Shown here piece by piece: positions 45,021 through 59,280 of a DNA stretch of 64,000 nucleotides. This stretch comes from Daphnia carinata (Eukaryota; Arthropoda; Branchiopoda; Diplostraca; Daphniidae). Below the pieces are notes generated by a model. The model was not told where the DNA came from, did not search any database, and worked only from the letters and a program-made list of their open reading frames with translations. The stretch's first letter is position 1; every line of letters begins with the position of its first letter. Position numbers and translations under genes: made by a program. The stretch is taken from contig NC_081335.1 of NCBI RefSeq assembly GCF_022539665.2, positions 5,084,001-5,148,000 of the forward strand, read 5' to 3'.

Positions 45021-48000
45021 CAAAACAAAATACGAACACGACGCACATATATGTTGCTAGCGGCGGGCAGGCAGGCTCGGGTTATCGGATTAAAAATATA
45101 GATTCAATTGTTGCGGTGTGGATAGAACAAATATCATCGGACTGAAAGTTGCGACTGACCCTTTTCTTTTTGACTCCTGGCGCCAGTATAGAGGAGCAGC
45201 GTGTAGGGCCGCCTATGCGCATCTAATATGATGTTGGTCTCTTCCTTGCTAGACGTGAGAAGACTTTCAAGAAATGGTAGCACATGCGCAGCCAACAGTA
45301 GAAAAAACAGAAAAACAAAATGCGCGATTTATAATAAATGTACGTGCAATCTATATCTTTCCGCTCTAACACATCTTGATCGGTCTCATTTTCCCCCTAT
45401 CTATTGTGACGCTTCAAAGCACATGGGTCTTGTGTTGAAATAAAAACATATGCGAATGCGCGAGTCGATGAATCACCGCAAGTCGTTCAGAATTTTTCGT
45501 TTGTGTAAACGGATGAGCAAATGAAACGATTAAACTAATGTTTTTCTACTGCATTTTGGGCGCCGTTGTTAAACTATTGCGGCTATACGACAGCTAAACA
45601 GGAGGGGCTAATGATTCGTAAATGTGTCCTAGAGAATGGCGACAACATCAACGGATATAGGATATAAGGGAACGCCTAATCTCCGACTGTCTGCTCAATA
45701 ATTAACGTCGATGATCATGCTAATGAGCACCCAGTTGTAGGCATACACACAATACGCGCAGCTGTAGTGGATTATCGATTTCGGTCTACGTTTTCTCGTA
45801 ATAGCATCAAATAAAAGACGCACACGAATCGCAAGTTTTTGAATTTCGTTGGGGCGCAATCGGCTGATGACCTCATTCGTCAAGGACACCCATCGTGATG
45901 ACAAATTACGTAGTCGGCGACATACACATATCATCACAGTCTATGTATAATACAAACGTCACCATCTAAAATAATCATTCGCGTATAACTGCGGCACGAT
46001 GATGCGTGGATATAACGAAAGAGTTGATGTGGCTTTCGAAAAAGAGCGTCGAGTCACTGTTGCGTATTCGGCCGTTCTCGTAGAACACACGACGCAAAGT
46101 GGCTTGTCAAAAGGAAGAAAAAAAAAGCGCATTCTTGATTGATTCAGAAAAATCTAGTATCTGATATCAAAGATTTTCTTTTTAAAATTGGGAAAAGAAA
46201 AAGCAATACAAGACCTCGTGACGTTTTAGATGGAGAGCTTTCCTGTGTGCATACATAGACTGCGCAACCAATGAAAGCTATAATGAAAAAGGTTCTTTTT
46301 TTTTTCCTAGATACAATAAAAAAAAATACATTTCCCCATTTGTTAATGGGTTTGTTTGGTCGAAGAAAAGCAGAGAAAAAAATCGAATGAAAGACACGGA
46401 GAACACTAACGTCATCTTGTTTCTTTCTATTGATGACCCATCGGTCGATTTGACATTGACAGCATCACCGTCAAAGTGAACGCTATCGTAACACAGTACA
46501 TGATTTTTTTTTTCTTTTCTTTTTTTTTTATGCTGCAACTCACTCACAGATCACACGCCCCAATTAGTCAGAAGAGATGTCACATGTCACTGACATCTTC
46601 TCGACGTCTATCCTCATCATCAGGAGATCGGAAAAAAAAAGAAAAATCTCTTGTCTTCTGCCTAAAAAAAAAAAAGAAGAAGGAAGAATATAAAAAAGAA
46701 TGTAAGAAGAAAAAAAAAAGGGAGAACCTGTATCCGGGATAAAGATCGAATATCCAGAACAAGATGCCGGATATCTATGGATTGCCGCTGCTGCTTTATG
46801 TGTGCATCTCAGCGTACTGTATACGTACATAGAGTCTGTATATAAACACAAGTATAGATAAGATTCCATATAAATCATCAAAGGAGTACTGTACAAAAAA
46901 AAAAAAGAAAGAAAGAAGAGTGGGAGATGATATGGGACGCGATAAATAGACACTATACGCATACACCACCTCCTCCCGTGTATCCAGTCTGCCGAATATA
47001 TAATCATGATGAAATTTGTCGATGGGAACATAGTTGACGAGCAGTCTATACTTTTAATGGATCTGGTTGGTGCATAGAAAATCGAGGGTACACGCAGAAT
47101 CAAGTGGATCAAAGAGAAAACTCAAACTTCGTCAGTTCAAAAAACCTCAAACAGAGCTTTGCCTTTTAAGATTTCTTTTTCTTTTTCCTTTCCTTTAATA
47201 GCTAATTGAGTTCGATAGAATGTCAAACATTTTCCAGATCCCTTTCATATTTTAAATTGTTCGCAGTTACGTACGCGTGCATAAAAGGGGCTGAAAAACG
47301 TACGTTGACTTCTTCGATGCTCAAAAGGAAACCATCTCGATGGTCGAAGAGGACTAACCGTTTGTCTGATATTGGTATACCGAAGTGGATTTGAGCGCAA
47401 TCACCATTAGACGGCCGAACGAGCAATATATAAAAAAAAAAAAAAAAAACGCGTGGGATTGTGCGGCGTCTACTGCGGGTGACAGTCCCCATGCTGCGTT
47501 CTCACGGCCACGATATATGACGTTCAGCTGCCACAGACGGGCCAACGCTAAGTTGCATTCTTCAACTCAAACGCGCAGTGTTAAACCGTGTTTTTTTTTC
47601 TCCGTGTAACGTGGTGAAGGGGATTGTAGCAAACATGTATACACAGACTTTGGGTGTGTGGTTCAACATCTTCGACCTTTCTCCTTGTCGTTTTTTTTTT
47701 TTTAACAATCGTGATTTATAAATTAGCTGCATAATGTGGAATAATCTACTGGCTGCGTGTAGTACCTATTTAAAATGGGGTGGAAGAGCAGAATTGTCTA
47801 AGAGTCTATACTTTCTTCCCTTGTTTTATGAGTACGTGAATAAAGGCTGACCTTACATTATTCTGAAATCTGTCTTTTGCACATGTTGAATATCGCTTAA
47901 CAAAAACAGACAAAACGTATGAACTTACGAAAGGAAATTGTTTGCTCCATTGACCAATGAAAGCATTGAATTACATTTCCTTAACAAAACGTGTGGATTC

Positions 48001-49036
48001 AAATAAAAACACAATCATTTCATTTGGAGTGCGTTAACTTTCGTTCGCCTCGAGAATGTGCGCTTGTCTGAATCTAACTTTATATATTTGCAGTAGCTCA
48101 TCAGAAACACGATAACACAAATAGGATAACTCAATTCAGTCGTGCATTGTCGTACGACAAAATTTCATCATGTGTACACCTATCATTTCCCCTACCGTAA
48201 GCTAACCAGAGCATGACGTACGGTATAGGAAAAAAAGACAATCAACTGTTTGACTTCCGTAAAGCGAATGCGCTATATTTGAACATCGTCCACAACCCAT
48301 AGAGGAATAGCACGTAGAGCATATTGCCGACCCGCAATTTCATCACTCAACTGAAGCAAAAGGGAGAGCGGAAGCTTGGTACACTTTTTATTTATGCATT
48401 CCGTTGTATCTAATTTTAGATCGTGTCACCTACATTTATGGTCGAGCTCTCATTCGTCCGCTGAGTACATGTATACGAGAGAAGCCATCAAACCAAACGA
48501 ACTTTGCGTATATTTATTAGACGGCTTTGAAAAACAAAACAGAAAAAGGAGAAACATGCAAACAAGCAAGATCGAATCCCAGCAAAAGGAATATTTTGCT
48601 GGGTTGGACGCATGCCTGGGGGATCGCCTACCCTCCCGAGGGCGAACGAACTCAGATTATCTACATGCATACGCCTCTACACCTACTGTATAGTCGGATT
48701 TATTACGCAGGGGGTACCTATGTACGCTACTTTTCAAAACTTTGATGAGGAAAGTCATCGGCGATAAAGTTAATAACATGTTAGAAATATATGTATACAA
48801 AAAAAGGGATTGGTCAACGACTTGTGGTATATAACAGCCTTTGTGGGCACGAAACTTGCGGAAATTGTATCAAGCAAAAAGGCTATTTAGCTAAGTACAA
48901 AAAAAAAGTTTATATTAAAATGTGTATCGGTCGCGTAGCAATCAACAAATTCGTGATGGTCCTCGTGGCAGTATTAGATCGCAAAGCGGATGTTGCGAGC
49001 CTCTAATCCACCGTAGATGTTTTGGTGGCTATAGCT

Positions 49037-49059
49037 TGTGTATGTGTGTGTGTGTGTGT
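49037..49059. repeat. TG microsatellite
   Basis: A (TG)n run after GCTATAGCTTGTGTA in gene-poor sequence. Confidence 0.75.
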
Positions 49060-49186
49060 CTATTAACGCCAATCCCCGACGATATGTTTTTCTTGTAGAA
49101 AAGGGGGGAGCACGTCGTGTAAAACTTCCAGTTCCCGAAACCAGGAAGCCAATGAGTTCCGCACAATGTAGTCCCACTCAAAAAAG

Positions 49187-49217
<31 letters not shown>

Positions 49218-52200
49218 TTTCTATATTAATATCAAATGTGGGCACATTTGATGTGGTAGGGGCTGTATTTCGATAAACTCTCGATTAATGAGTTTTGCTT
49301 ATTCGTGAACGAAAAAAATCTAATTAAATACACACCGACATGATGCCTCTGTTTGTGAGTGCGTCTATCCATTTAACACGCACACTCCTTATTGTATCTG
49401 TGCGATACGTAAGAATCCCTACACAATCGTGAATGTGTGGCCAATGTCGATGGCAATAAAAGGCTTCTGTTTTTCCCCGTTCGGATAGAAACCAATGAAC
49501 TCAGACATTTCATCGACGTACCCTACGCACTCACAGATAGGAGACGTGTATACTGTACCTGTCATTACGAATGTCTGCCAGTGCGTACGGATGATATGCC
49601 AACAAGCCTTTCACCACTCCACCAATCATTGATTACCTTAAATACGTTATTTTTTTTTGTGATTATCATTTGATTTGTAATCTCATTACTGTATATAGGT
49701 AATTCTAACATCTGGGTCAGTCCGTTCAATTAGTCATCGATCGCCTGAACTGAATGCGACATCTGTGTACATATCGATTTTATGTATTTTTTCTACAGTT
49801 TTGGCCTTTTGTTTTTTGGCATTTCTTGTTCATTTTTCTTTTAAAAAAACACGAAAAGGAAAGAAACAAAAACTAAACAAGACAAAGTAGTAGTAAAAAA
49901 TCAGCATATCTAAATTATAATTTTTTTCTTATCTTCAATGTTTGGGAATTTGTTTTGTTTCCTTATTTGTTTTGCTGCTGACGCAAGTCTTTCTTCGGCT
50001 TCACCTCCCACTCTCCACATCATTCTCTAATCAATACTATTAGTATAGGTGGAGTTCTATAGATCTTTCCAAACACACAGTCACATATAGGGAAGAAGCC
50101 TGACACATCATCCGATCGCTCATAAATATATGCAAATTCAACAATTCATTTTTGCATACATCATTCTGAAAAGCGACGCTGATGATTCATCAGTTTCCCA
50201 TTTGTCCCCTTCGTTGCAAATTCAATAGTCTGACAGTTTGAACAAAACTAATTTGGCTCCATTAAAAACGTTATTGGGCTTTCGCAAAACTTAAAAGCTA
50301 TTCGATATTTTTACTTGTTAAACGAGGAGGAGTTTTGGCGAACAAAGTGACAAATTCAAAGATGACGTTGATTACTTTTATAGCACAGTGAAGTTGCCAC
50401 GTTCAAGCAGCCCACGTTGTGTGTGGGTATTTATCATTTACCAACGAGCTCCGACTAACGCCTTCCCACTCGATTTCGTCAAACCGACTCAGACTTTATT
50501 TATTTTCCACGGGTTTAATTCCAACTTAACTTTCGTACGGATAAAAGCTTTTCTTTCTTTTGCTTCTTTCCCAACCTGAGGTGCTGTGTTCTTTTTGCAC
50601 TCGTCTTGCGTAATTCACACCTATAATGGTAACCTTATTTGTATGAACTGGGAATCACTATATGCGTCAGCTACGTTATTGGCCCTCCTCACTATTGGAG
50701 TGAATATCAAACTGATTCCAGATTAGAGATTTCCATTAATTTATTACTTTTTTTTTACGATTTAGCGTCCACGTTAAGTACGGTTTCCGTTATCTTGGGT
50801 GGTTTACTTTAAACTGCCAAATTAAAAGGACTGACTTTCTCGCAACAGCGATTTTCAAGGAAAACCATGAAAACAAAATATCCAGATTTCTGCTACTCAA
50901 ATTACAGACAAAATGGAGGAAAGTCTTAGAGAGGGAAGATGTGGGTAGCATTTGATTCAAGGCAAAGTCTTCCAAGGAAATAACAGTTCCCCATGAACAC
51001 ACACTTGCTTTGAAATTGTACGTTCGCCATTGGCAATGAGGATGAATAATGTGCACCCACTTTCACTGTCACAGAAATTTGAAAATTAAAACAGCCGTGA
51101 TGCTGTAAGATCAATCCGGCAAATATTATAAAATGCACCATTTGTTATGCAACCTCCAGCAGTGCAATCAATGACATTAACGTGTGCCACGTGAAAAATT
51201 TGGCACGTATATTCATACCGTTGTCGTGGCTACATGGTAAACAGGACGGGGAACAATTTTGCAGAAATAAATTGAAATAAAATAAATAAATCGATAGTCG
51301 GAGTGGGCGTTGTCGGTTTTGACACCTGTCATGTGGCTCCTCCTAATTCTTCGATGTTTCTACATTCTGGGTACGTACTGTTACAGGAATCTGCTAAATG
51401 ATGTGGAAGGCCATCACAGTACAATCACGTGCACCAACCATATATTATCTGAACGACATTTACGTATACACTCCGAAAGTCCGCACGATTGACTTTCGTC
51501 TGGCCGCTTACACATACATCCGCTTCCTTCTTCTAATCCCTCCTTCACTCCTCTGTTACTCCTTCCGGCACTGATCGCTTCTAGCATCAAAAACAAAACC
51601 AACAATAACAAAACTAACTAGCGCGCATATGGAAAACCACTGCTAAATGTGCTGTTGGTTTTTTTTTTGTTATAATTCCTGAATGATAGGCTCTCCATGT
51701 TATTGAAGCTTTATTTTACCACCCACGCTTGCCGTTTGTGTACTTTTAATACTTTGCTAACTAATGCTTAAGTGTATCCATCGTTTTCCTGGCATCAAGC
51801 AAAAAAACTAGGCCATCGAAAAACACACACACACACACCCACACACGCACAAAGAATGGGCGTGTCCCCTCTCCTTCCGGAAGAGAAAGCTTCTATATAT
51901 ACTGTATATACATCTCGATGTGTCTGATGAGTCGTTTAAATATAGATTGCCATCTGGGCATACGGGTGTTACGTCACAACAGGGATTTTTCTAGATAAAG
52001 AAAGCCGTTTAAAAGGGATACATATACACTATGCAGACTAGTATATACATTATTTCCTGGAATTTGCATATTTGTCTTTTCTGCCCTGGAACCGGTATTC
52101 TCTCTACATCGTTTTCTGTTGTGACGGGGCATACGCAGACGAAATGTTTCCAAAAAAAAAGACAAAGGCTTGGGTGTGTGGTTGAACTCCGACAGTTCGT

Positions 52201-52348
52201 TCTATGTATTCTAGGAATTGGCCTATATATCTTTTCATCTAAAAAAAAATTTCATTTCTTAGAGTATTGAATTCTTGTATGTAGACTTTCTCGAAAATTT
52301 TCAATGGGCCAGAATTTTTCTTTAGATTTATTTTTTCTCCTTTTCCAG

Positions 52349-52455
52349 AGAAGGGCGTATCGGATTCGGAATAACGGAACACACCATTGCCGAGAATACC
52401 ACGAATGGCAAATTTCTGTTTGTTGTCAATTCCAATAAGCGAGACGTGACCTCAG
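52349..52455 (+). other. Candidate isolated exon in the gene desert
   Basis: A strong acceptor (TTTTTTCTCCTTTTCCAG) precedes 107 bp of raised GC, and TCAG followed by GTGCAC gives a possible donor. The phase-1 plus-strand frame reads GFGITEHTIAENTTNGKF and then FLFVVNSNKRDVTS. The minus strand of the same bases is also open (GIDNKQKFAIRGILGNGVFR) but lacks a donor. No adjoining exon was found. It may be a real exon of an undetected gene, a relic, or chance. Confidence 0.3.
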
Positions 52456-55400
52456 GTGCACAGTGAAAGAAAATCGAAACTCTCCACCCCAAATCTAAAT
52501 ACAAATAGAAAAAGAACCACTGGAAATGTCAAGGGAAATTCTTGAAAATAAACTTTGAAGCGTTAGACATAACTTCATAAAGAACGGAAATTGATCTACT
52601 CCCCATTTGAAATAACTAATGACTGGTTAAACAATGGCCAACTTGATGCTGCTTTTGTACAGTGCCAAGAAAAAGACAACCACGATCTAAGTTCTCTAAA
52701 TAAACTGTCAAGAGAACAAAAACGGAGGTGGAAAGACTATGGGGAATACGCTCTGCATTGAGCTATCCAGAGGAAACGAGAAAGAAAAGGTCTATATACC
52801 AAAGAGGACGTGAGTACATTACAATCGAATAGACACCCATCCCGGAGCCATATATGTAACATCCCGGCTATAGGGTTGATTGAATCACAAGGCGACGTGA
52901 TGATTTTGCATAGGATGGCAGCAGAGACCTGCCACTCGAGATCCCAAGTGACTTTTGACAACATAAGCCACATGTAGCGCATACTATAACGCAGCCATAT
53001 CAATTCGCGAACCACTACATAAATACAGTTACGTCCACAAACGCCAAGGCTCTTCGGTTGCATCAATTCTATTTGCATTATACACATAAATCTCTTCACG
53101 TGCTGCTTATTTATAGTCAGATTCATTGTAGCTACTGACGAGCAGAACTGTTAATCTGTTACAGTCGAATTAATTTTCTGTATAGGTTTACCTCTTAGAA
53201 TTTTTGTATGGTACTGACACGTTGAAACTGCTTGGGACGATTGCATGTCCTAACAGAAAGCGAAGCAACGATTGGACGCAGCCGGTTGCCACGTGTACGC
53301 AAAAATTCAGAAAAAAACAAACAAAAAAGAACGTGTCGAATTCTGTAGACTATAGATGAATTGTCCAGGTAACGCTAATGACTCATACCTCATTAAGACC
53401 AATTATAGCTTGGGTACATATGAAAATGGTGGTCGCTGCCATCTCGACCAAGAAGTACGTAATGATCCCTTGTTCAACGGGAGGCGTTTTCTAGCAACAC
53501 GTTTATGTAAGCGTGTGCATATTACACGGAATGCACAAAATCCAATTAGTCATTTCTCTCTCTCTCTCTCTCTTTATTGTCACCCGTTTCTCAAATCTGA
53601 AGGTTAAACACAGCCCGTAACTAAACTCTCTCTCACCATTTAAAAAAAAAACCTATGCGTAGGAACGAATAAGGTGATTTGTTTATTCGAACCTTTATTT
53701 GGGACAATTTTGTCATCCAACTGAATGCTTTAAAAATGCAAACGAAAAGTTAATAAAAAATAAACGAAAAAAGAAATTGCGTTGCCGGGCTCTGGTGTTT
53801 TTCCTTTTCTCTTGGATTTCAGTCTGATGTTGTGTAGAAATTGTGTAGGTGTTTTTCCTTTCTACTTATTTTTTTGGAAACCTATGGGAACGCAAGAACT
53901 CGTAATAGCCCGGTTTAAAGGCCTCCTATGCGGCAAATTGATAGTAAATTCAGGGAAACCATCACCTTACCACAAATCGTCCTGCGGACCGTCTCTTTGC
54001 CCTTCGATTTGGCTCCTTCTTTTTCACAGTTGAGTCGACGACCTCTCGTTAGACTATACGATTATAAAAGCTTTCATGTGTTAAAGGACATTATTAATTT
54101 TATTTCTTAGAATTTATTCTATTTGCAGAATTCTTCTTGGACAGCGGTAGGCGTTCTTAGAGTTTTACACACCATTGGCGCTTGAACTTGCCAAAAGGAA
54201 CTGTTTTGGGTTTTGAATTTAGCCTCATTCGAATTCAGTTGTTGTCAAACGGCTGCTTGCCTCGACGCATTGCAGCTCTTTTCAAAGTTTACGTAAAGTC
54301 CCAAATGAACTAGCCTTATACTTTCTTAACTCCCTCAAACAGTCGAAATGTTTTGGCTTGTAGAGCGATCGTCTTTCTATATTTCGCCTATAATTTTCTT
54401 TGTATCCAAAGACACTCAAAGTTCAAGTGAAATTCAGACCCGTTTTAATATTGTCTTTCATGGAAGCGTTTCTAAAAAGAGCTAGGATAATGTTTTATGA
54501 GAATTCTAAAAAATCTTAAAAAAATTGTGGGCAGAATGATGAAAAGGATGGGAATGGTCGGCTGTCGACGTGCGATTGGTACTATTAAGAACAGGAAACG
54601 AGGATAACGGGACGTATAATGATTCACTAAATGAAGCTGGCATAAACTAAACGTAGCTATAAGAAAAATATTAACGTACACTTATATGGTACATAACTAG
54701 CCTCATTTCTATTCTAGTTGGAGACATCGTAGATGTATACCCCAACTCATGTCATATGTATGCCTGTCATCAGTCATTTCAAGGAACTAGCTGGATAGCT
54801 GTAAATATACAGTGTTCTTCCTAGAATGTGTCTATAAAGTATACTCATTCTCGTCACTCGTAATGGATAGTACAGCCATAATATCCTGCAATTTATGCAG
54901 ATTTATTGATTAACATTAATATTACCACATCACACTCTTTTCCTCCAATACATTTCCACCGAAAAACAAATGTAAAATAGGAATAGCAATGCCATCTAGT
55001 GCAAATTTTTTCAACACCGAAAAGCTTTTCTTCTGCGTTGGGGACTGCTAGATGGTGTTTAAACCTATTTTGTGGAATATTGCTAATGCAAAATCATTTC
55101 ACTGTAGGAAAAAAAATTTCTTGTTGACAAGTTATTATGTGTAAACATCCTGATATTAATATATACGTATGATACGACTGACACCATAGACGGCGCCACA
55201 CCTCGACAAAAAAAAAAATAATAATAACAAGACAAAATTGCTCAATATAAAGCGAACACTTTATTTTTTATGACATGCATTCTGATCCTCTTTTGACATG
55301 CTGCTGATTATTACTAAAAAAGCTACGGTATTCACAACGCATAAAAAGATATATGACCTTTTCTGCGAAAAATGAAAATCGAATGTAATGAGGCAGGCAG

Positions 55401-58400
55401 GCGCGAGAGAGACCCAAACTTATATAGGAAAAATAATTTTAAAAAATATGAAAACGCGTGACGAAAGGGCACATTAACTTGCTGGGAAAACAGGGTCGAT
55501 GAAGAGGAGCGATGCAACAGCAGGAGCCTATACATATGGGAAAAGGATATATGCGATAATTAGAACTGCCATACTATTGGCCTTTTGTATACGTGCAAAG
55601 TAATGCACGTTAGAATCCCATACTAAGGGGAGCCCCATAGCTGCGTGAGTCGAACATTTTATTCTCAGCAACACGTAAGTCCTGCCAACCATTTTCACTT
55701 ACAACCCATCAGCACATTCCCCACAGAAAAGCCTAATGTAGGCTAAATGGAACGACGAAAACAGCGTTCGTAACGTTTAATTTCGATATTCTTTTAGGTT
55801 GTTCTGTACCTTGTTTTGCCATGGTTGGAATGATGTATGGTCTGCATTGTTCTTGCAAAGTAAAGTATTACAAGCGCGGCCAGTGAGAATGAACCCAAAC
55901 ATCATAATGCAGATAAACTGCTAAAAAGGATTATGGACATAGGAAAGGGCGGGGAAAAAGAATTTAATTTACGTAAAATATTGACATATATAGCGTAAGC
56001 AATATCCACTATAACGTTCGGTTTCAAGATTTATCGGCACAACGAGAATTGCTGGAAGGCCAACGTTCTTTATTTAAGTGCGCGTGCACGTTTGATGCGT
56101 TCGCCGACATTATTCGCAAAATGTAAAATGATTTGCAAAACAGAAGCTATCACAAAAATTAAATATTTTCAATAGTATGTAGTTAAACACGTAACATGTT
56201 CAACATACAACAAAAAAAAAAATAGACATCCAGCTATATAGATCTGAATGACATAATATTTTATTTTTCAGTATACAGAATCAATTAGTTACATGAACAA
56301 GAAAAGTTCTACGTCTTTCCTTAGAGTTTATATAGGTACCGAGCTGTCAGATACACGTAGGCATTTTACGCAACACCATACGCACGACTGATTGTAATCT
56401 TTAAAAGAAAATAAACACAGGAGATACCCTGTGTCCCAAATAATCCTGTTCTCCCCTAGCTATAACGACAAAATAGAGTCGAATAACGTTCCGTATTTTT
56501 CTTTTTTATCTTGACGTCTATTTTAATGATTTATGCTGAATCGATCGTTGCCTTTACGTATACCAACTCGTCAAGTGTAGCGACTGTTACGTCTCGTTTT
56601 ATTGTTATGGATATTTCTAGTTGGCCTGGCTTTTTAATAGCAAACGTGAGCACATACAGGTCAGCCAGGCACCGATGTGCAGTCTACATACGGTGCAAAT
56701 CAGTATAAAAAGTTCCATACTACAGCACACATAAAAATGTAGGCCGTAGTGCAATACTAACATTTATTTTCGACCCCATGAAGCAAAGCCACAAACATAA
56801 AAAAAAAACCATTAAATTCTACCAAGAAAAGGTGGAAGAAAGCAACAAGAAATTTGAATGGTTATTTAATAGCCTATGTTGTTACACAGCACTCCTGTAC
56901 ACACGTTTAATACGATTGCCTGAATATAGAAGTGCCCGTTTCCTTACATCAGATATACCTTCTTATGTAACCTGCTGTATGCACATATGTTTAAAACTGC
57001 TACATAAAACATCAAAATGAAACTGATGGCCATCGATTTGGAATAAGCGTAGCTTCAAACAACAGAGCTCGTTCAATGTTGGAAACAACAGACATAAACA
57101 AAATAATTCTTGATTTATCAACGCCCACACCCACTTCTATGCTTAACTTAATTGGATCTGATTGGCTTACTTCAAAAAGAAGAACTTGGTACGTGCTAAG
57201 GAGCTAAAAGCTCCGAGAAGCTACACTTCAATCAAAACGAACGCAGCATGAGCATCCGAGTGTGCGTACGATAGTAAAGAATAAAAACTTGGTCACAGCT
57301 CGGACATGGTGAATGAAATTTATCACGCATGCATATCTCTGCTCTGTGTAGTCGTGTGGAGGCGCGTGCCTACGTGTTGAGGATGTGAACCACTGCTCGC
57401 AGCGAATATAATATTTATACGTAATGAGGACGTGACTACTACGTAGCTACGTGACTTTCAACCTCATCCACAGCAGCACTATATATATATATACTGGCAC
57501 CACAGTACAAACCATATAATAGATAGGCAACGATAGAACTTGAATTGGCACGTTCTTTATACGTCTATATGAGCCTATGTCGATAAATGATTGGACGTCC
57601 ATCGAATTTAAAAAAGGAATTTTTATTATTTATGTTCTAAGAAAAAAAAAAAAAATTTAGTAGAAGGGCGGCAGCGAGGGATGACAGTATATCGAGATGT
57701 GATTAATAACAGAAACAAAAATGTATTCAAAGGGGCATCCGTGCGATTCAGTTTTTTTTGTGCACGTTATGCGGGAGAAAATCAACACAACTATTGCTAT
57801 TCAATAAAATCTTGGATGTGATGAATATATAAAAACAGCAAAAAAGAATGGTCATATGCAAATGGCAGTAATATGTGCTTCTTTTATATACATCGATGTT
57901 CGCAAGGCAAAAAAAAACATTCGACAAATTGAAATACAGTATGTTAGTAATCGGGTGTTCTGTTAACTTACAAAGAGTACAAAATACGAACAATAAAGAT
58001 AAGAACATTTGATAATTTAATGCCAAAAAAATGTGAATAAAAGGGCAAACAAAGCCAATTATCGTATACAAAATAGCAGGGGAATGATTTTTTTTGTAGT
58101 ATTGTTTTTTTAAATATGAATATAGAATATCGAGCACACATAGAAAAGCATGTAAAGCTTGAATGGCAACTGGTGATATCGAAAGCGCAACTGTTTGGGA
58201 TGACTCTTAGGTTTCTGCAACGGCATCTCGTCCAGCCAGGAATATTTAATTGTCTTTACGCCTAATGATAGACAAAATGAATAAACAGACGGTTTCGCCT
58301 ATAATAATTAAATAGTGTGTGACTGGTCAAGAACGAACGATGGAAAATATTGAGAACAAGACTATACGATAAATACAACAAATTGGGGGGAGGGAGGTGG

Positions 58401-59280
58401 ATTTTATCATTTGAATAAATAGATAAAGAAATGCACAGAGTGTCAAACATAAACTAAACATCAATATTAAATCCTCGAATAAAGAAAATTTCCTTCTTTT
58501 ATTGATAATGATGGAAAGAACACATTTTGTCTCTCTCCCCCTCCCCAAAACAGAATACAACTCAATTCAAGACTAAAAATAAAAGCCGATTATAATTAAA
58601 GAAAATACAATAGAAGCAACTTACATTATTAAATAAGAAAAAGGGAATACTACAAAGAAGACCAGAGCAAATACAATTAAGAAAGGGAAAATCATTTGGA
58701 AAGGCAATAAAGCTGATGAGATGAACCCACAGATTGGTGGCATACACACACACACACACACATACACACGCGCGCACGCAGCACACAGTTGTTCTTAGCG
58801 CAGCACGAATGGCGTTTCGGGGGCCTTTGAAATAATTTGATTTGGGAAGATGTAAAACAAATTTAATTATTATAGAAGGGGCTCCTGGTACGCTATATCG
58901 CTGTATGGTCTGCTTTACAGTGTGTGTTTTTTTCTATATTCGTATATATATATATATATATGTATATATATTAAATCCTAATTATTACAATAATGTAATT
59001 ATAAGCTGTATATAGGCTTTAGTTGTTTGTTATTATTTGCCATTTCATAATGGATTTAATGAAATAAATGATAAAGAAAAAACACACAATTCTGTTTGGA
59101 TGATGTTCGTCTCAAAAGATTGGACAGTGACGTATTATAAAGGTAAAAATAGCTGCGAAGAACTCCGACCAATAAAAACAATTTCAAAATTCTGTCCGTG
59201 TTCCAATCTCGTCGATTTGTCTTTTATTATATCCATTCAAGTAAATAGGGCTGTTTGAAAGGAATTTGATTCTAAATTTT
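52456..59280. other. Gene-poor stretch, likely including the 3' UTR of the membrane protein gene
   Basis: AT-rich with a TC microsatellite near 53553-53573, an inverted arm pair at 54973-55074, a CA/GC tract at 58741-58775 and an AT tract near 58943-58970. No coding exon is supported. The right-hand part may be 3' untranslated sequence of the gene ending at 59281. Confidence 0.45.
58741..58775. repeat. CA-rich microsatellite
   Basis: A (CA)n run with an interrupted CGCGCACGCA end. Confidence 0.75.

Larger units (their letters stand above)
44110..52348. other. Gene-poor stretch rich in simple repeats
   Basis: Expected to contain the nAChR 5' leader and promoter. It holds AT microsatellites near 44521-44540, a CA tract at 44689-44712, a G23 run at 44998-45020, a TG tract at 49037-49059, many A and T runs and a perfect palindrome at 49231-49252. 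None of the short open frames resembles a known protein. Confidence 0.5.

Noticed and set aside
46564-47112. 182-codon minus-strand frame
   Set aside because: Composed largely of Phe and Tyr from homopolymer and AT tracts; typical of chance frames in low-complexity DNA.
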